From RGIG7450 sp045648785 (GTDB lineage: Bacteria; Bacillota; Clostridia; RUG12999), in the NCBI GenBank assembly GCA_045648785.1, contig JAZROP010000003.1:1-64000 (forward strand): a stretch of DNA of 64,000 nt. Reading direction: 5' to 3'. The notes under the pieces are model-generated. The model ran no database searches and was not told the DNA's origin. It was given only the letters and a program-made list of their open reading frames with translations. Below are positions 32,724 to 41,792 of the stretch, piece after piece. The translations under genes were made by a program, and so were the position numbers. Each line of letters begins with the position of its first letter. The first letter of the stretch is position 1.

Positions 32724-34260
32724 AAAAGAAACCCGTGCAGGAACGGTGGGGTTTATATTTGTAGCTATTGTGCTGTCCAAACTGCTTGGACTGTTAAGAG
32801 GCGCCGCTGTAGCACTTTTCTATGGAACGGATTATGTTGCGAGTGCTTATTCAATGGCATCACAGATTCCCGTTAACTTTTTTGATATGATATTGGGATC
32901 AGCGGTTTCTTCTGCGTTTATCCCGATATATAATAAATTCTCCGAAAAAGATGGCAGACCCCGTGCAGACAGTTTTGCATCACGGTTTATAGGCATGATA
33001 ACAGTGGTAACTGTTTTGCTCTCGGTAGTGGGTGTGGTATTTGCACCGCAGATAATAAAAATAATGGGCGGTGGAATGTCGACGGAGGCTGCAAATCTTG
33101 CTTCTCGACTTCTTCAGATAATGTTCCCCCTTGTTATTTTTACGGGGCTTGCGTTTTCATTTGTGGGAATTTTACAGTCGCTCGGTGAATTTAAAGTACC
33201 GGCGGTTATGAGCCTTATTTCAAATCTTGTATGTATATTTTATCTTTTTACCATGAACGACCGGTTTGGAATATACGGGCTTTCGGCGGCGCTTTTAATC
33301 GGATGGGCGCTGCAGTTTGTTATTTTAATTTATCCTGCAAAAAAACGGGGATTTTCTTATGACCTTAAAGCAGGAATTGTTGACAGTGGCTTTAAAGATG
33401 TTGCCAAGCTTGCACTTCCGGTGCTTTTGGCATCTTGGGTTCAGCCGGTAAACACAATGGTTAATATAAGCATTGCATCGGGACTTGGAGATGGCAGCGG
33501 AATAGCCGTTTTAGACTATGCAAATAAGCTTTATATAATAGCAGCTTCGGCCTTTTCGATGGCGGTGACAAATTATATATTTCCTAAGCTGTCCCGACTG
33601 GGAGCTGGTGGCGACAGTGAAGAATGGGCAAATGTGCTCAGAGGCAGTATAAGAACTGTTATGTTTGTGGTGCTGCCTATAATGATTATATTCCTTGCAG
33701 GCAGTGAGGAAATAATAAGAATAATATATGGAAGAGGTCAGTTTGGAGAACAGTCAATATATATGACATCTTCTGCTCTTAGATTTTATTCTGTTGGTAT
33801 GATATGGTACGCCCTGCAGGAAATATTCAATAAGGCATTCTATTCGGTGATGGATTCTAAAACTCCCGTTATAGCTGCCGTAGGAGGCATAGTAATAAAT
33901 ATAATTCTCAGTTTTATTTTGTCGGAATCAATGGGCATTGACGGACTTGCTCTGGCTGCATCTGTTTCTGCTTGTGTTTGCAGCATATTCAGCTTTATAA
34001 TGCTGAGAAAAAAAGCGGATGGAATAACAAGTTTCGGTTTAATCAAACTGATAATATGCGGAATGATTGCCGCAACAACTTGTATATTTGCAAGGGGCTT
34101 TGCGCTTAAAATGATTGGTAATGAAGGATTTATTTTGTCGGTAGCCGTATTGATTATTTCGTCGGCAGCTTGTGGAGTGGTTTATTTATTATCAGCATTT
34201 TTGCTTAAGGTGAATGAAACTAATATAATTAAAAAAATAATTAAAAATTTAATCAGATGA
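32716..34260 (+). CDS. murJ: MurJ-like lipid II flippase (MOP superfamily)
   Basis: The start is ATG 32716, overlapping plsY by 8 bases, with AAAAGGAAC upstream; a TTG 27 bases earlier is less likely. The 514-residue protein has about 14 hydrophobic helices and clear MviN/MurJ sequence: an N-terminal KLLGLLRGAAVALFYG segment, SAFIPIYNKFSE near residues 69-80, and a central QPVNTMVNI helix. It probably flips lipid-linked wall precursors. It is followed 24 bases later by an O-antigen ligase-like gene and a glycosyltransferase, so a role in exporting another lipid-linked glycan cannot be excluded. Confidence 0.88.
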   Translation: MTKKETRAGTVGFIFVAIVLSKLLGLLRGAAVALFYGTDYVASAYSMASQIPVNFFDMILGSAVSSAFIPIYNKFSEKDGRPRADSFASRFIGMITVVTVLLSVVGVVFAPQIIKIMGGGMSTEAANLASRLLQIMFPLVIFTGLAFSFVGILQSLGEFKVPAVMSLISNLVCIFYLFTMNDRFGIYGLSAALLIGWALQFVILIYPAKKRGFSYDLKAGIVDSGFKDVAKLALPVLLASWVQPVNTMVNISIASGLGDGSGIAVLDYANKLYIIAASAFSMAVTNYIFPKLSRLGAGGDSEEWANVLRGSIRTVMFVVLPIMIIFLAGSEEIIRIIYGRGQFGEQSIYMTSSALRFYSVGMIWYALQEIFNKAFYSVMDSKTPVIAAVGGIVINIILSFILSESMGIDGLALAASVSACVCSIFSFIMLRKKADGITSFGLIKLIICGMIAATTCIFARGFALKMIGNEGFILSVAVLIISSAACGVVYLLSAFLLKVNETNIIKKIIKNLIR

Positions 34261-34284
34261 TAGTTGTTTCCGGAAAGGAGTGAT

Positions 34285-36138
34285 ATGGTGAATAACGGTG
34301 TGATTTTATCCGCACTTTTCAGATTGTGGAATTTTCTGAAAAATGCTTACGAAAATAGTCTCTATTACAGAATTTTCAATAAAATTGCGGACGCGATAGG
34401 CGGAATTTACAGAAAAAGTCTGCTTTTTGGATTTTTTAAAGGTACAAAAACTGATGCGGAAAAAAGCATTGTTTCTAAACTGATAAACTCATTTTTTGCA
34501 TTCTTCCACAGGAATTTGCATCAAAAGGTTCTGGTTATCGGGAAACAGGCAAAGAAAAGTGTAATTATAAAAAACATATCCTTCCTTTTAAATGGTTGGT
34601 ATGCAATCAGTGTCAGATATTATGCTCTCGCACTTACCGGATTTGTATGCTTCAGACTGGTCCTTAAAAGAATATTGTCACAAATGATAGGTCCATATAC
34701 ACTTATTCTTGTATTGATAGCAATAGCGGGAGTTTTTATTGATGTTTCACCGGCGGCATTATATGAAGGCAGTAAAATAAGACAGATTGCAGGACTTCCT
34801 GCTCTGCCAGAGCATATCCGGCTTAAAAAACGAGTAAAACCGCATAAAGCTGTAACTGTTGCGTTGGTGTGCGGAAGCATAAGCGGACTTTTAACACTTG
34901 TGCCGGTTGGTTGGTTTGCTATAGGGGCAGTTGCAGGCGGTATCCTATTAATTGCTAAACCACTGCTTGGAGTTGCAATTATTGCGACTTGTTTTCCCGT
35001 TTTGCCCACCATGGGAGTTGTGGCGCTGGGAGTTTATCTTCTGGCGGCAATGTTTATAAAATACCTGTATGGTGAAAATAAGGAAATAAATGTTGATACA
35101 TTTGATATAGCAATCCTCGCAATGTGCGGAGTGATTGTATATGGGGTGATGAATTCATTTGCCCTTTCAGGAAGCGTACTTCCGGCGGCAGTGTACATGC
35201 TGTTTGTTTCAAGCTTTTATGTTTTGAGACGCGCTTGTCGGGAAAAGGATTTTTTACACATGCTTTTAAACCTTATTGTTTTTGTGTCAGCACTGGTTTC
35301 CCTTTATGGGATTTATCAGAAATTGACCGGACAAGCAGAAACGACATGGACTGATACCGAAATGTTTGAGGAAATGGGCGGCAGAATTTATTCCACCTTT
35401 GGAAATCCCAATGTATTTGGTGAGTATTTGCTCATGGTAATGCCCATAACATTTGGATTGATGCTAAAGTCTGCATCAGCCAATAGAAAAGTTGTTTATC
35501 TGGGAATTTTCTCACTGCAGACGGTGTGTATGATATTGACATATTCGCGCGGATGCTGGATAGGTATAGCACTTTCTATGGCTATTATGATTGTGTTCTC
35601 GCGAAGAAAGCTGACATCGCTTATGGTTTTTGGTGTCTTGCTTGCACCGCTTTTCATTCCCCAAACAATTATGCAAAGGCTTATGAGTATAGGTAATGTT
35701 GCAGACACATCAACCTCATACAGAGTCTATATATGGCAGGGAACTCTTCGTATGCTTAAGGATTTCTGGTACTGCGGAGTTGGTATTGGTGAAGCGGCGT
35801 TTGGAAATGTATATCCGTCATATTCACTCAATGCGGTTTCCGCCCCCCATGCACACAACCTATATCTGCATATACTTTCTGAAACAGGAATTTTAGGATT
35901 TGGAACAGTTGTTGTGCTTATAGCACTTTTCTACAAATATATCTCATCAGCAGCTATAACAAACTCTGAAAATAAGATAACAGCCATCTCACTCGGCGCG
36001 GCCATGATTGGTTATCTCGCACAGGGTATGTTTGACAATGTGTGGTACAACTATCGAATTTATTTCTTCTTCTTTGTTGTGCTGGCGCTTGGAGCGGCGC
36101 TCAGGGATATTTCAGCTATGGAGGCAAAAAATGAATAA
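34285..36138 (+). CDS. O-antigen ligase-family (Wzy_C) membrane protein
   Basis: I place the start at ATG 34285 (GTG 34288 is as well spaced from AAAGGAG at 34274-34280), giving 617 residues. A soluble N-terminal part of about 110 residues precedes 11-12 hydrophobic helices. The Wzy_C signature lies near residues 410-440 (LTYSRGCWIGIALS), and a following extracytoplasmic loop has TSTSYRVYIWQGTLRML and PHAHNLYLHILSETGILGF. Such proteins ligate or polymerise glycans on the outer face. In a Gram-positive it may join secondary cell-wall polymers. It overlaps the next glycosyltransferase gene by 8 bases. Confidence 0.85.
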   Translation: MVNNGVILSALFRLWNFLKNAYENSLYYRIFNKIADAIGGIYRKSLLFGFFKGTKTDAEKSIVSKLINSFFAFFHRNLHQKVLVIGKQAKKSVIIKNISFLLNGWYAISVRYYALALTGFVCFRLVLKRILSQMIGPYTLILVLIAIAGVFIDVSPAALYEGSKIRQIAGLPALPEHIRLKKRVKPHKAVTVALVCGSISGLLTLVPVGWFAIGAVAGGILLIAKPLLGVAIIATCFPVLPTMGVVALGVYLLAAMFIKYLYGENKEINVDTFDIAILAMCGVIVYGVMNSFALSGSVLPAAVYMLFVSSFYVLRRACREKDFLHMLLNLIVFVSALVSLYGIYQKLTGQAETTWTDTEMFEEMGGRIYSTFGNPNVFGEYLLMVMPITFGLMLKSASANRKVVYLGIFSLQTVCMILTYSRGCWIGIALSMAIMIVFSRRKLTSLMVFGVLLAPLFIPQTIMQRLMSIGNVADTSTSYRVYIWQGTLRMLKDFWYCGVGIGEAAFGNVYPSYSLNAVSAPHAHNLYLHILSETGILGFGTVVVLIALFYKYISSAAITNSENKITAISLGAAMIGYLAQGMFDNVWYNYRIYFFFFVVLALGAALRDISAMEAKNE

Positions 36139-37234
36139 GCTTAAAGTGGTTAACATAATTTCGGACACGAACATTGGCGGTGCGGGAAAATGTGTTATAA
36201 CACATGCACGGTTTCATGACCGTGAAAAGTTTGATTTAACGGTTGTTGTTCCAAGAGGCAGTAAGCTAAAACCGGAAATTGATGCACTTGGTGTTAAATG
36301 TGTTGAGGCGGACGGAGTGGCAGATAAATCACTTAGTCTTAAAGGGATTATGGCTCAAAGAAAACTGTTTCGTCAGCTGAAATGTGATGTTGTTCATGCA
36401 CACGCAACCCTGTCAGCAAGAATTGCTGCAAGGCTTGCTGGGGTCAAAGGAATAGTTTACACTCGTCACAGCGTCTTTGAACCGAGCAGATTTATGAAAA
36501 GTCCAATAGGAAAGCTGCTCAATAAAATAGTTGCGGCGCTTTTTTCGGACAGGATTATTGCTGTTGCGGAAGCGGCAGCAAAAAATGTTATCGATATGGG
36601 TGTAAGCCGCAAAAAAATATCGGTTGTACTTAATGGGATTTCGCCTTTAAAACCGCTTACAGAGGAAGAAAAGGCGGAGCAGAGAAAACGCTTTGGTGTT
36701 GCGGAAGATGAAAAAGTTGTTTCACTCGTTGCAAGGCTTGAAATGGTTAAAGGCCATGACGATTATATAAAAGCGGCACAAATTTTGAAAAATCAGGGCG
36801 TAAAAGTTAAACTGATTGCTGCCGGTAACGGAAGTAGAGAAGCGGAACTTAAGGACAATAAAGATGTTCTGTTCACTGGCTTTATAAGTGATGCTTATAA
36901 CCTGATAGGTATCACGGATATAAGTGCAAATGCATCCTTTGGAACTGAAGCGACAAGTATATCTCTTCTTGAGGGTATGAGTCTTGGAATTCCGGCAGTA
37001 GTAACTGATTATGGTGGAAATCCGGGGGTAATTAAGGATGGTGAAAACGGATTTTTAGTTCCAACGCATAATGGTGAAATGCTTGCTGAGAAAATAAAGA
37101 TTTTGGTTGAAGACAGGGAACTTTATGAAAACATGAGCAAAAAATCAACAGAAATTTTCTATGAAAAATTTACTGCCGACAATGTAACAAGGCAGATTGA
37201 AGAAATATATCTCTCTGTGGGAGGTGCAAAATAA
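36131..37234 (+). CDS. Glycosyltransferase family 4
   Basis: The start is ATG 36131 with GGAGG upstream, inside the end of the ligase gene; the longer frame is an artefact. The 367-residue GT-B protein has the N-terminal GGAGKCVITHA loop, VVHAHATLSARIAARLAG near 88-105 and the C-terminal GT4 nucleotide-sugar site SLVARLEMVKGHDDYI near 199-214, with EATSISLLEGMSLGIPAVVTDYGGNPG near 273-299 (E-x7-E motif). It shares its last base with the first DUF4330 gene. The acceptor is unknown, probably the same exported glycan as the neighbouring ligase. Confidence 0.9.
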   Translation: MNKLKVVNIISDTNIGGAGKCVITHARFHDREKFDLTVVVPRGSKLKPEIDALGVKCVEADGVADKSLSLKGIMAQRKLFRQLKCDVVHAHATLSARIAARLAGVKGIVYTRHSVFEPSRFMKSPIGKLLNKIVAALFSDRIIAVAEAAAKNVIDMGVSRKKISVVLNGISPLKPLTEEEKAEQRKRFGVAEDEKVVSLVARLEMVKGHDDYIKAAQILKNQGVKVKLIAAGNGSREAELKDNKDVLFTGFISDAYNLIGITDISANASFGTEATSISLLEGMSLGIPAVVTDYGGNPGVIKDGENGFLVPTHNGEMLAEKIKILVEDRELYENMSKKSTEIFYEKFTADNVTRQIEEIYLSVGGAK

Positions 37235-37713
37235 TGGAAAAAAGAAAAAACAGGTTCAATGTTGTTGACCTATTTGTAATTGTTGTTGCAATTTTATTGA
37301 TTACAGCATTTGCTTATTATGCAAAGGTAAGTTTAGGGTCGGAAACAAGCGCTGCTACAATCAGATACACAGTAAGCATTGAAGGGTTTTCTGAGGAATT
37401 TAAGGACCTTATAAAGGTGGGGGATAATGTGCGCAATATTGACCGTGCCTGTGAAGTGGGCAAGGTAGTTGCGGTAACGCCTGCTGAACCAAATGTTCAC
37501 TATAATGAAAACATCGAGGAAGGTACCTATGTTGTGGAAGAAGCTCCCGGTGAATACAGATGCAGCGTTACAGTGGAGAGTCCCTATACCAATACAGGGT
37601 CGGGATATTATATTGACCAGGTGGAAATCAGAACAGGCAAAAAAATATCGCTTAAAACTCCCGGATTTGCATTTACAGGAGTAATTATGGATATCGAAAG
37701 GAGCGACAGCTGA
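37234..37713 (+). CDS. DUF4330 protein, first copy
   Basis: The 159-residue protein has a single N-terminal membrane anchor (FNVVDLFVIVVAILLITAFAYYA) and an outer beta-rich domain. The NVVDLFVI start and the later VEIRTGKKISLKTPGF stretch fit DUF4330. ATG 37234 overlaps the glycosyltransferase TAA by one base, and the TGA overlaps the next ATG by one base. The role is unknown; tight coupling with glycan genes suggests a surface-polymer accessory. Confidence 0.75.
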   Translation: MEKRKNRFNVVDLFVIVVAILLITAFAYYAKVSLGSETSAATIRYTVSIEGFSEEFKDLIKVGDNVRNIDRACEVGKVVAVTPAEPNVHYNENIEEGTYVVEEAPGEYRCSVTVESPYTNTGSGYYIDQVEIRTGKKISLKTPGFAFTGVIMDIERSDS

Positions 37714-38210
37714 TGATTATTGACGAAAAAGGCAGGTTGTTTTCAAAAATAAGCATAGTAGATATTGCCGTGCTTGTGTTTGTAATATGTGCGGCAGCTT
37801 TTATAGTCATGAAGTTTTTTGCTCCTGCTGGAAATCTTGCGGGCGCGGAGCAGGTAAACTGTGAATATATTGTTAAAGTGCAGAATGTTAGGCAGGCATC
37901 TGTGGATGCCATTGAGAAAAGTGTAGGCATGAATGTTACCGATTCAACAGGGGTGTTACTTGGAACTCTTAAAAAAATAGACAGCGTTAAACCATATCAG
38001 TCAATTGTTACAAAGCCGAATGGAAGCATGGTGCTGGCAGATATGCCAGAAAAATTTGAACTTCTTGCAAGTATTGAAGTATCCGGAACCAAAACAACGG
38101 ACAGTATAATGGTGTCAAACAAAAGAGAACTTTCGGTAGGCTCACACCTCTCAATTACAACACCGGAAATAACAGTTGAGGTTGTTGTAACAAAAATTGG
38201 CGTGAAATAA
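37713..38210 (+). CDS. DUF4330 protein, second copy
   Basis: The 165-residue paralogue of the previous gene opens MIIDEKGRLFSKISIVDIAV, the DUF4330 signature, followed by an anchor helix and a beta-rich outer domain that ends in LSVGSHLSITTPEITVEVVV. Sequence identity to copy one is low, but order and topology match. It is last in the der-to-DUF4330 run; I see no clear terminator before the tig promoter. Confidence 0.8.
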   Translation: MIIDEKGRLFSKISIVDIAVLVFVICAAAFIVMKFFAPAGNLAGAEQVNCEYIVKVQNVRQASVDAIEKSVGMNVTDSTGVLLGTLKKIDSVKPYQSIVTKPNGSMVLADMPEKFELLASIEVSGTKTTDSIMVSNKRELSVGSHLSITTPEITVEVVVTKIGVK

Positions 38211-38312
38211 GCCGCAATTTGTAGAAGAATAAATGTTTTAACAACTGCCGTTTGTGGATATAATTTATATATAATGCACCAACAGATGACAATAATTTGG
38301 TGAAAAATTATA

Positions 38313-38342
38313 TTGCAAATCAGACAGGCGTTGAGATATAAT
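38313..38342 (+). promoter_or_regulatory. Promoter of tig
   Basis: TTGCAA (38313-38318), 18-base spacer, TATAAT (38337-38342), 46 bases before the start codon. Confidence 0.6.
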
Positions 38343-38388
38343 TAAATATTATAGTATTTATAACAAAAAGTCTGAAAGGATGAACAAA

Positions 38389-39672
38389 ATGAAAATCACA
38401 AAAGAACAGGTTGAAACCAATAAAGTTAAACTGGAAATCACAGTTCCCGCAGAGGAATTTGACAAGGCGATGCACAAATCATACCAGAAAAATGTAAAGC
38501 ATATAAATATACAGGGTTTTAGAAAGGGTAAAGCACCCAGAGGCCTTATTGAAAAAGTTTATGGCGAAGCTATTTTCTATGATGATGCTGCAGATGTTAT
38601 CATGCAGGATACATACCCGGCAGCGCTTGATCAGGAAAATGTTGAACCGGTTGACCGTCCGGAAGTTGAAATTAAAGAAATCGGCAGCGGCAAAGATTTT
38701 GTTTACACAGCAACTGTTACAACAAAACCCGTTCCCGAACTTGGTAAATATAAAGGCGTTAAAGTTAAAAAAGTTGAATATGCAGTAACAGACGAAGATG
38801 TTGATGCAGAAATTAATAACATGAAAGAAAGAGCAGCTCGCTTTGTTGATGTTACAGACGCTCCTGCAGCAGACGGTGATGTAGCAGTTATTGACTTTGA
38901 AGGTTTTGTGGACGATGTTGCTTTTGAAGGCGGAAAAGGTGAAAACCACAACCTCACACTTGGCAGCGGTCAGTTTATCCCCGGCTTTGAAGAACAGATT
39001 GTAGGCAAAAACATTGGTGAAGAATTTGATGTAAATGTTACATTCCCTGAAGAATACCATGCAAAAGACCTTGCAGGTAAGCCGGCTGTATTTAAAGTAA
39101 AACTTAATGGTTTAAAGAAAAAAGAATACCCCGAACTTGATGACGAATTTGCAAAAGATGTAAGTGAATTTGATACATTTGAGCAGCTCAAGGAAGAAAC
39201 AAAAAAACACCTGCTTGAAACAGCTGAGCACCGTGCACAGCACGAGCAGGAGGATGCAGTTTTAGAAGCAGCTCTTAAAACAATGAAGGCTGAAATTCCT
39301 GAGGTTATGGTTGACAATCAGGTTGAGCAGTATCTTGAAGATGCTAAGTATAAAATTCAGGCTCAGATGCCCGGAATTACTTTTGAACAGTACCTCCAGT
39401 TTACAGGCGGCAGCGTTGAAGATTTTAAAGCAAGTGTTAGAGACCAGGCTAAGAAAGATGTTGAAATTAATCTTCTTATTGAAGCTATCGCAAAAGCTGA
39501 AGAAATCACAGTAACAGACGAAGAAGCTGAAGAAGAAATTAAAAAACTCGCTGAACAGTACAAAATGGAAGTAGAAAAAATCAAATCCATTTTAAGTATG
39601 GACCAGATTAAATCAAACCTCGTTCCCAGAAAGGTAATTGACCTTCTCATAGCGGAAGCTAAAATTTCCTAA
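38389..39672 (+). CDS. tig: Trigger factor
   Basis: The 427-residue ribosome-bound chaperone and prolyl isomerase starts best at ATG 38389, eight bases after GAAAGGA; ATG 38380 overlaps that ribosome binding site. The N-terminal ribosome-binding domain has the signature GFRKGKAPRGLIEKVYG near residues 42-58. A central FKBP domain (about 145-230) includes DGDVAVIDFEGFVD, and a helical C-terminal chaperone domain follows. It is upstream of clpP-clpX, the usual order, separated by a nested hairpin. Confidence 0.96.
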   Translation: MKITKEQVETNKVKLEITVPAEEFDKAMHKSYQKNVKHINIQGFRKGKAPRGLIEKVYGEAIFYDDAADVIMQDTYPAALDQENVEPVDRPEVEIKEIGSGKDFVYTATVTTKPVPELGKYKGVKVKKVEYAVTDEDVDAEINNMKERAARFVDVTDAPAADGDVAVIDFEGFVDDVAFEGGKGENHNLTLGSGQFIPGFEEQIVGKNIGEEFDVNVTFPEEYHAKDLAGKPAVFKVKLNGLKKKEYPELDDEFAKDVSEFDTFEQLKEETKKHLLETAEHRAQHEQEDAVLEAALKTMKAEIPEVMVDNQVEQYLEDAKYKIQAQMPGITFEQYLQFTGGSVEDFKASVRDQAKKDVEINLLIEAIAKAEEITVTDEEAEEEIKKLAEQYKMEVEKIKSILSMDQIKSNLVPRKVIDLLIAEAKIS

Positions 39673-39685
39673 TCATATGAATTTA

Positions 39686-39753
39686 TCAAGCGCGGGTCTT
39701 AAAATTCCGCCGGCCTGCGGTCGGAAGGTTTAACCTGCGCTTTGAATTTTTTT
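39686..39753 (+). terminator. Nested hairpin between tig and clpP, terminator or attenuator
   Basis: An outer stem, TCAAGCGCGGGTCTTAAA (39686-39703) with TTTAACCTGCGCTTTGA (39729-39745) and small bulges, encloses an inner TTCCG/CGGAA hairpin. Seven T follow at 39747-39753, 23 bases before the clpP start. Confidence 0.65.
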
Positions 39754-39776
39754 GCAGGCAGAAAGGTATGATAAAA

Positions 39777-40373
39777 ATGTACGAAAATAACTATGTTCCA
39801 ATTCCTTATGTAGTTGAGCAGACAAGCAGAGGAGAACGTTCCTATGATATTTATTCCAGACTGCTGGTTGACAGAATAGTTTTTCTTAATGGTCAGGTAA
39901 CTGATGAATCTGCATCTGCGATTATAGCACAGCTTTTGTTCCTTGAAAGCGAAGCTCCCGATAAAGATATTAATTTCTATATCAACAGCCCCGGTGGCTC
40001 TGTTACAGCAGGTCTTGCAATTTATGACACAATGAATTACATTAAATGTGATGTATCTACAATTTGCGTAGGTCTTGCCGCAAGTATGGGTGCGTTCCTG
40101 CTGTCCTCGGGTGCAAAGGGCAAAAGAATTTCCCTGCCCAATAGTGAAATTCTTATTCATCAGCCTCTTGGTGGAACTCAGGGTCAGGCAACAGATATTG
40201 AAATTTACACTAAAAATATTCTTAAAATGAAAACAAAACTTAACAGCATACTTGCAGAAAATACAGGCAAGCCACTGGAAACACTCATGAAGGATACCGA
40301 CAGAGACAACTATATGTCCGCTGAGGAAGCTCTTGAGTACGGACTTATAGACAAAATTATTTCAAAAAGATAG
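39777..40373 (+). CDS. clpP: ATP-dependent Clp protease proteolytic subunit
   Basis: The start is ATG 39777, ten bases after AAAGG (39762-39766); ATG 39768 is too close to that site. The 198-residue serine protease has the triad Ser103 (AASMGAF), His128 (ILIHQPLGG) and Asp177 (DRDNYMS). YINSPGGSV near 68-76 forms the oxyanion strand. It stands 14 bases before clpX, its unfoldase partner. Confidence 0.97.
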   Translation: MYENNYVPIPYVVEQTSRGERSYDIYSRLLVDRIVFLNGQVTDESASAIIAQLLFLESEAPDKDINFYINSPGGSVTAGLAIYDTMNYIKCDVSTICVGLAASMGAFLLSSGAKGKRISLPNSEILIHQPLGGTQGQATDIEIYTKNILKMKTKLNSILAENTGKPLETLMKDTDRDNYMSAEEALEYGLIDKIISKR

Positions 40374-40387
40374 AAAGAGAGAACCCT

Positions 40388-41650
40388 ATGGCGCGTGATA
40401 TTAAAAATCAGCGATACTGCTCCTTTTGCGGAAAAACCGAGAGTCAGCTCACATGCCCGCTTATTCAGGGGCCCGAATCCTATATTTGTGGAGATTGCGT
40501 GGTTGAATGTTTGAATTCCCTGCAGGAAACTTCTTTAGAGGAAACGGCATACTCGGTTAAAAAGATGCCCAAACCAAAAGAAATCAAAGAAATTCTTGAT
40601 CAGTATGTTATAGGTCAGGATGAGGCAAAAAAAGTTTTAAGCGTTGCCGTTTATAATCATTATAAGCGTCTTGGCAGCAAGGACTTTAACGCAGATGGAG
40701 TAGAGCTTCAGAAAACAAATATACTTCTTCTCGGACCTACAGGCTCAGGTAAAACCCTGCTTGCGCAAACACTTGCAAAAATTCTTGATGTACCATTTTC
40801 AATAGCCGATGCAACCACACTTACCGAAGCCGGTTATGTAGGCGAGGATGTAGAAAATATTCTGCTCAGACTTATTCAGGCGGCCGATTATGATGTGGAG
40901 CTTGCAGAACGCGGAATTATATATATTGACGAGATAGACAAAATTTCACGCCGCAATGAAAATCCGTCCATCACCCGTGATGTAAGCGGTGAGGGCGTTC
41001 AGCAGGCACTTTTAAAGATTATTGAGGGAACTACGGCGTCTGTGCCTCCTCAGGGTGGCAGAAAACACCCGCATCAGGAGTTTATCCAGATTGACACCTC
41101 AAATATTTTGTTTATTTGCGGCGGTGCTTTTGATGGTCTGGAGAAAATTATTCAGACCCGAATAGGCAAAAAGACGCTTGGTTTTGAATCACAGCTTATG
41201 ATGAAAAATGACCTTGAAACAGGTAAAATCTTCTCGAAGGTAATTCCGCAGGACCTCTTAAAATTTGGTCTTATTCCGGAATTTATCGGAAGATTACCCC
41301 TGATAGCGTCACTTGAACTTCTTGACGAGCAAGCACTCTTTACAATACTGAAAGAGCCTAAAAATGCACTTGTTAAGCAGTACGCAAAAATGTTCTCATA
41401 CGATGGTGTAGAACTTGAGTTTGAGGATGATGCACTTCGCGCAGTTGCAAAAGAGGCGATGGAAAAAAATACTGGAGCGCGTGGACTAAGGGCTATTTTA
41501 GAGGAGATTATGACGGATATTATGTACGAGGTTCCGTCGGATGAAAGCATTGAAAAATGTATCATAACCGCCCAAACGGTGAAAGAAAGGAAATCTCCTG
41601 TCGTAATAAGAAATGAGAAAAAACTCTTTGAAGAAAAAGATGTAGGCTAA
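40388..41650 (+). CDS. clpX: ATP-dependent Clp protease ATP-binding subunit ClpX
   Basis: This 420-residue unfoldase delivers substrates to ClpP. The N-terminal zinc finger is CSFCGK...CGDC near residues 11-37. Walker A is GPTGSGKT near 117-124, Walker B IIYIDEIDK near 178-186. The ClpP-contacting IGF-type loop appears as LGF (GKKTLGFES) near 259-267. ATG 40388 follows GAGAG. A strong terminator ends the tig-clpP-clpX unit. Confidence 0.97.
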   Translation: MARDIKNQRYCSFCGKTESQLTCPLIQGPESYICGDCVVECLNSLQETSLEETAYSVKKMPKPKEIKEILDQYVIGQDEAKKVLSVAVYNHYKRLGSKDFNADGVELQKTNILLLGPTGSGKTLLAQTLAKILDVPFSIADATTLTEAGYVGEDVENILLRLIQAADYDVELAERGIIYIDEIDKISRRNENPSITRDVSGEGVQQALLKIIEGTTASVPPQGGRKHPHQEFIQIDTSNILFICGGAFDGLEKIIQTRIGKKTLGFESQLMMKNDLETGKIFSKVIPQDLLKFGLIPEFIGRLPLIASLELLDEQALFTILKEPKNALVKQYAKMFSYDGVELEFEDDALRAVAKEAMEKNTGARGLRAILEEIMTDIMYEVPSDESIEKCIITAQTVKERKSPVVIRNEKKLFEEKDVG

Positions 41651-41654
41651 TGAA

Positions 41655-41682
41655 AACCTCCGCCGACTGGCGGAGGTTTTTA
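41655..41682 (+). terminator. Terminator after clpX
   Basis: Perfect arms AACCTCCGCC and GGCGGAGGTT with loop GACT, then T. Confidence 0.92.
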
Positions 41683-41792
41683 AGATTTTCATGAAAGATA
41701 TATCCTTTTTTCATAAATTTTTTACAATCTGCTGTTAAACTATACTTAGATATAGTACTTTTTGGTGCATGTTTTGTAAAGGAGGAAAACTT

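Noticed and set aside
38479..39060. 193-codon minus-strand frame opposite tig
   Set aside because: Shadow frame rich in Phe, Cys and Asn, the typical result of reading A-rich coding DNA backwards.
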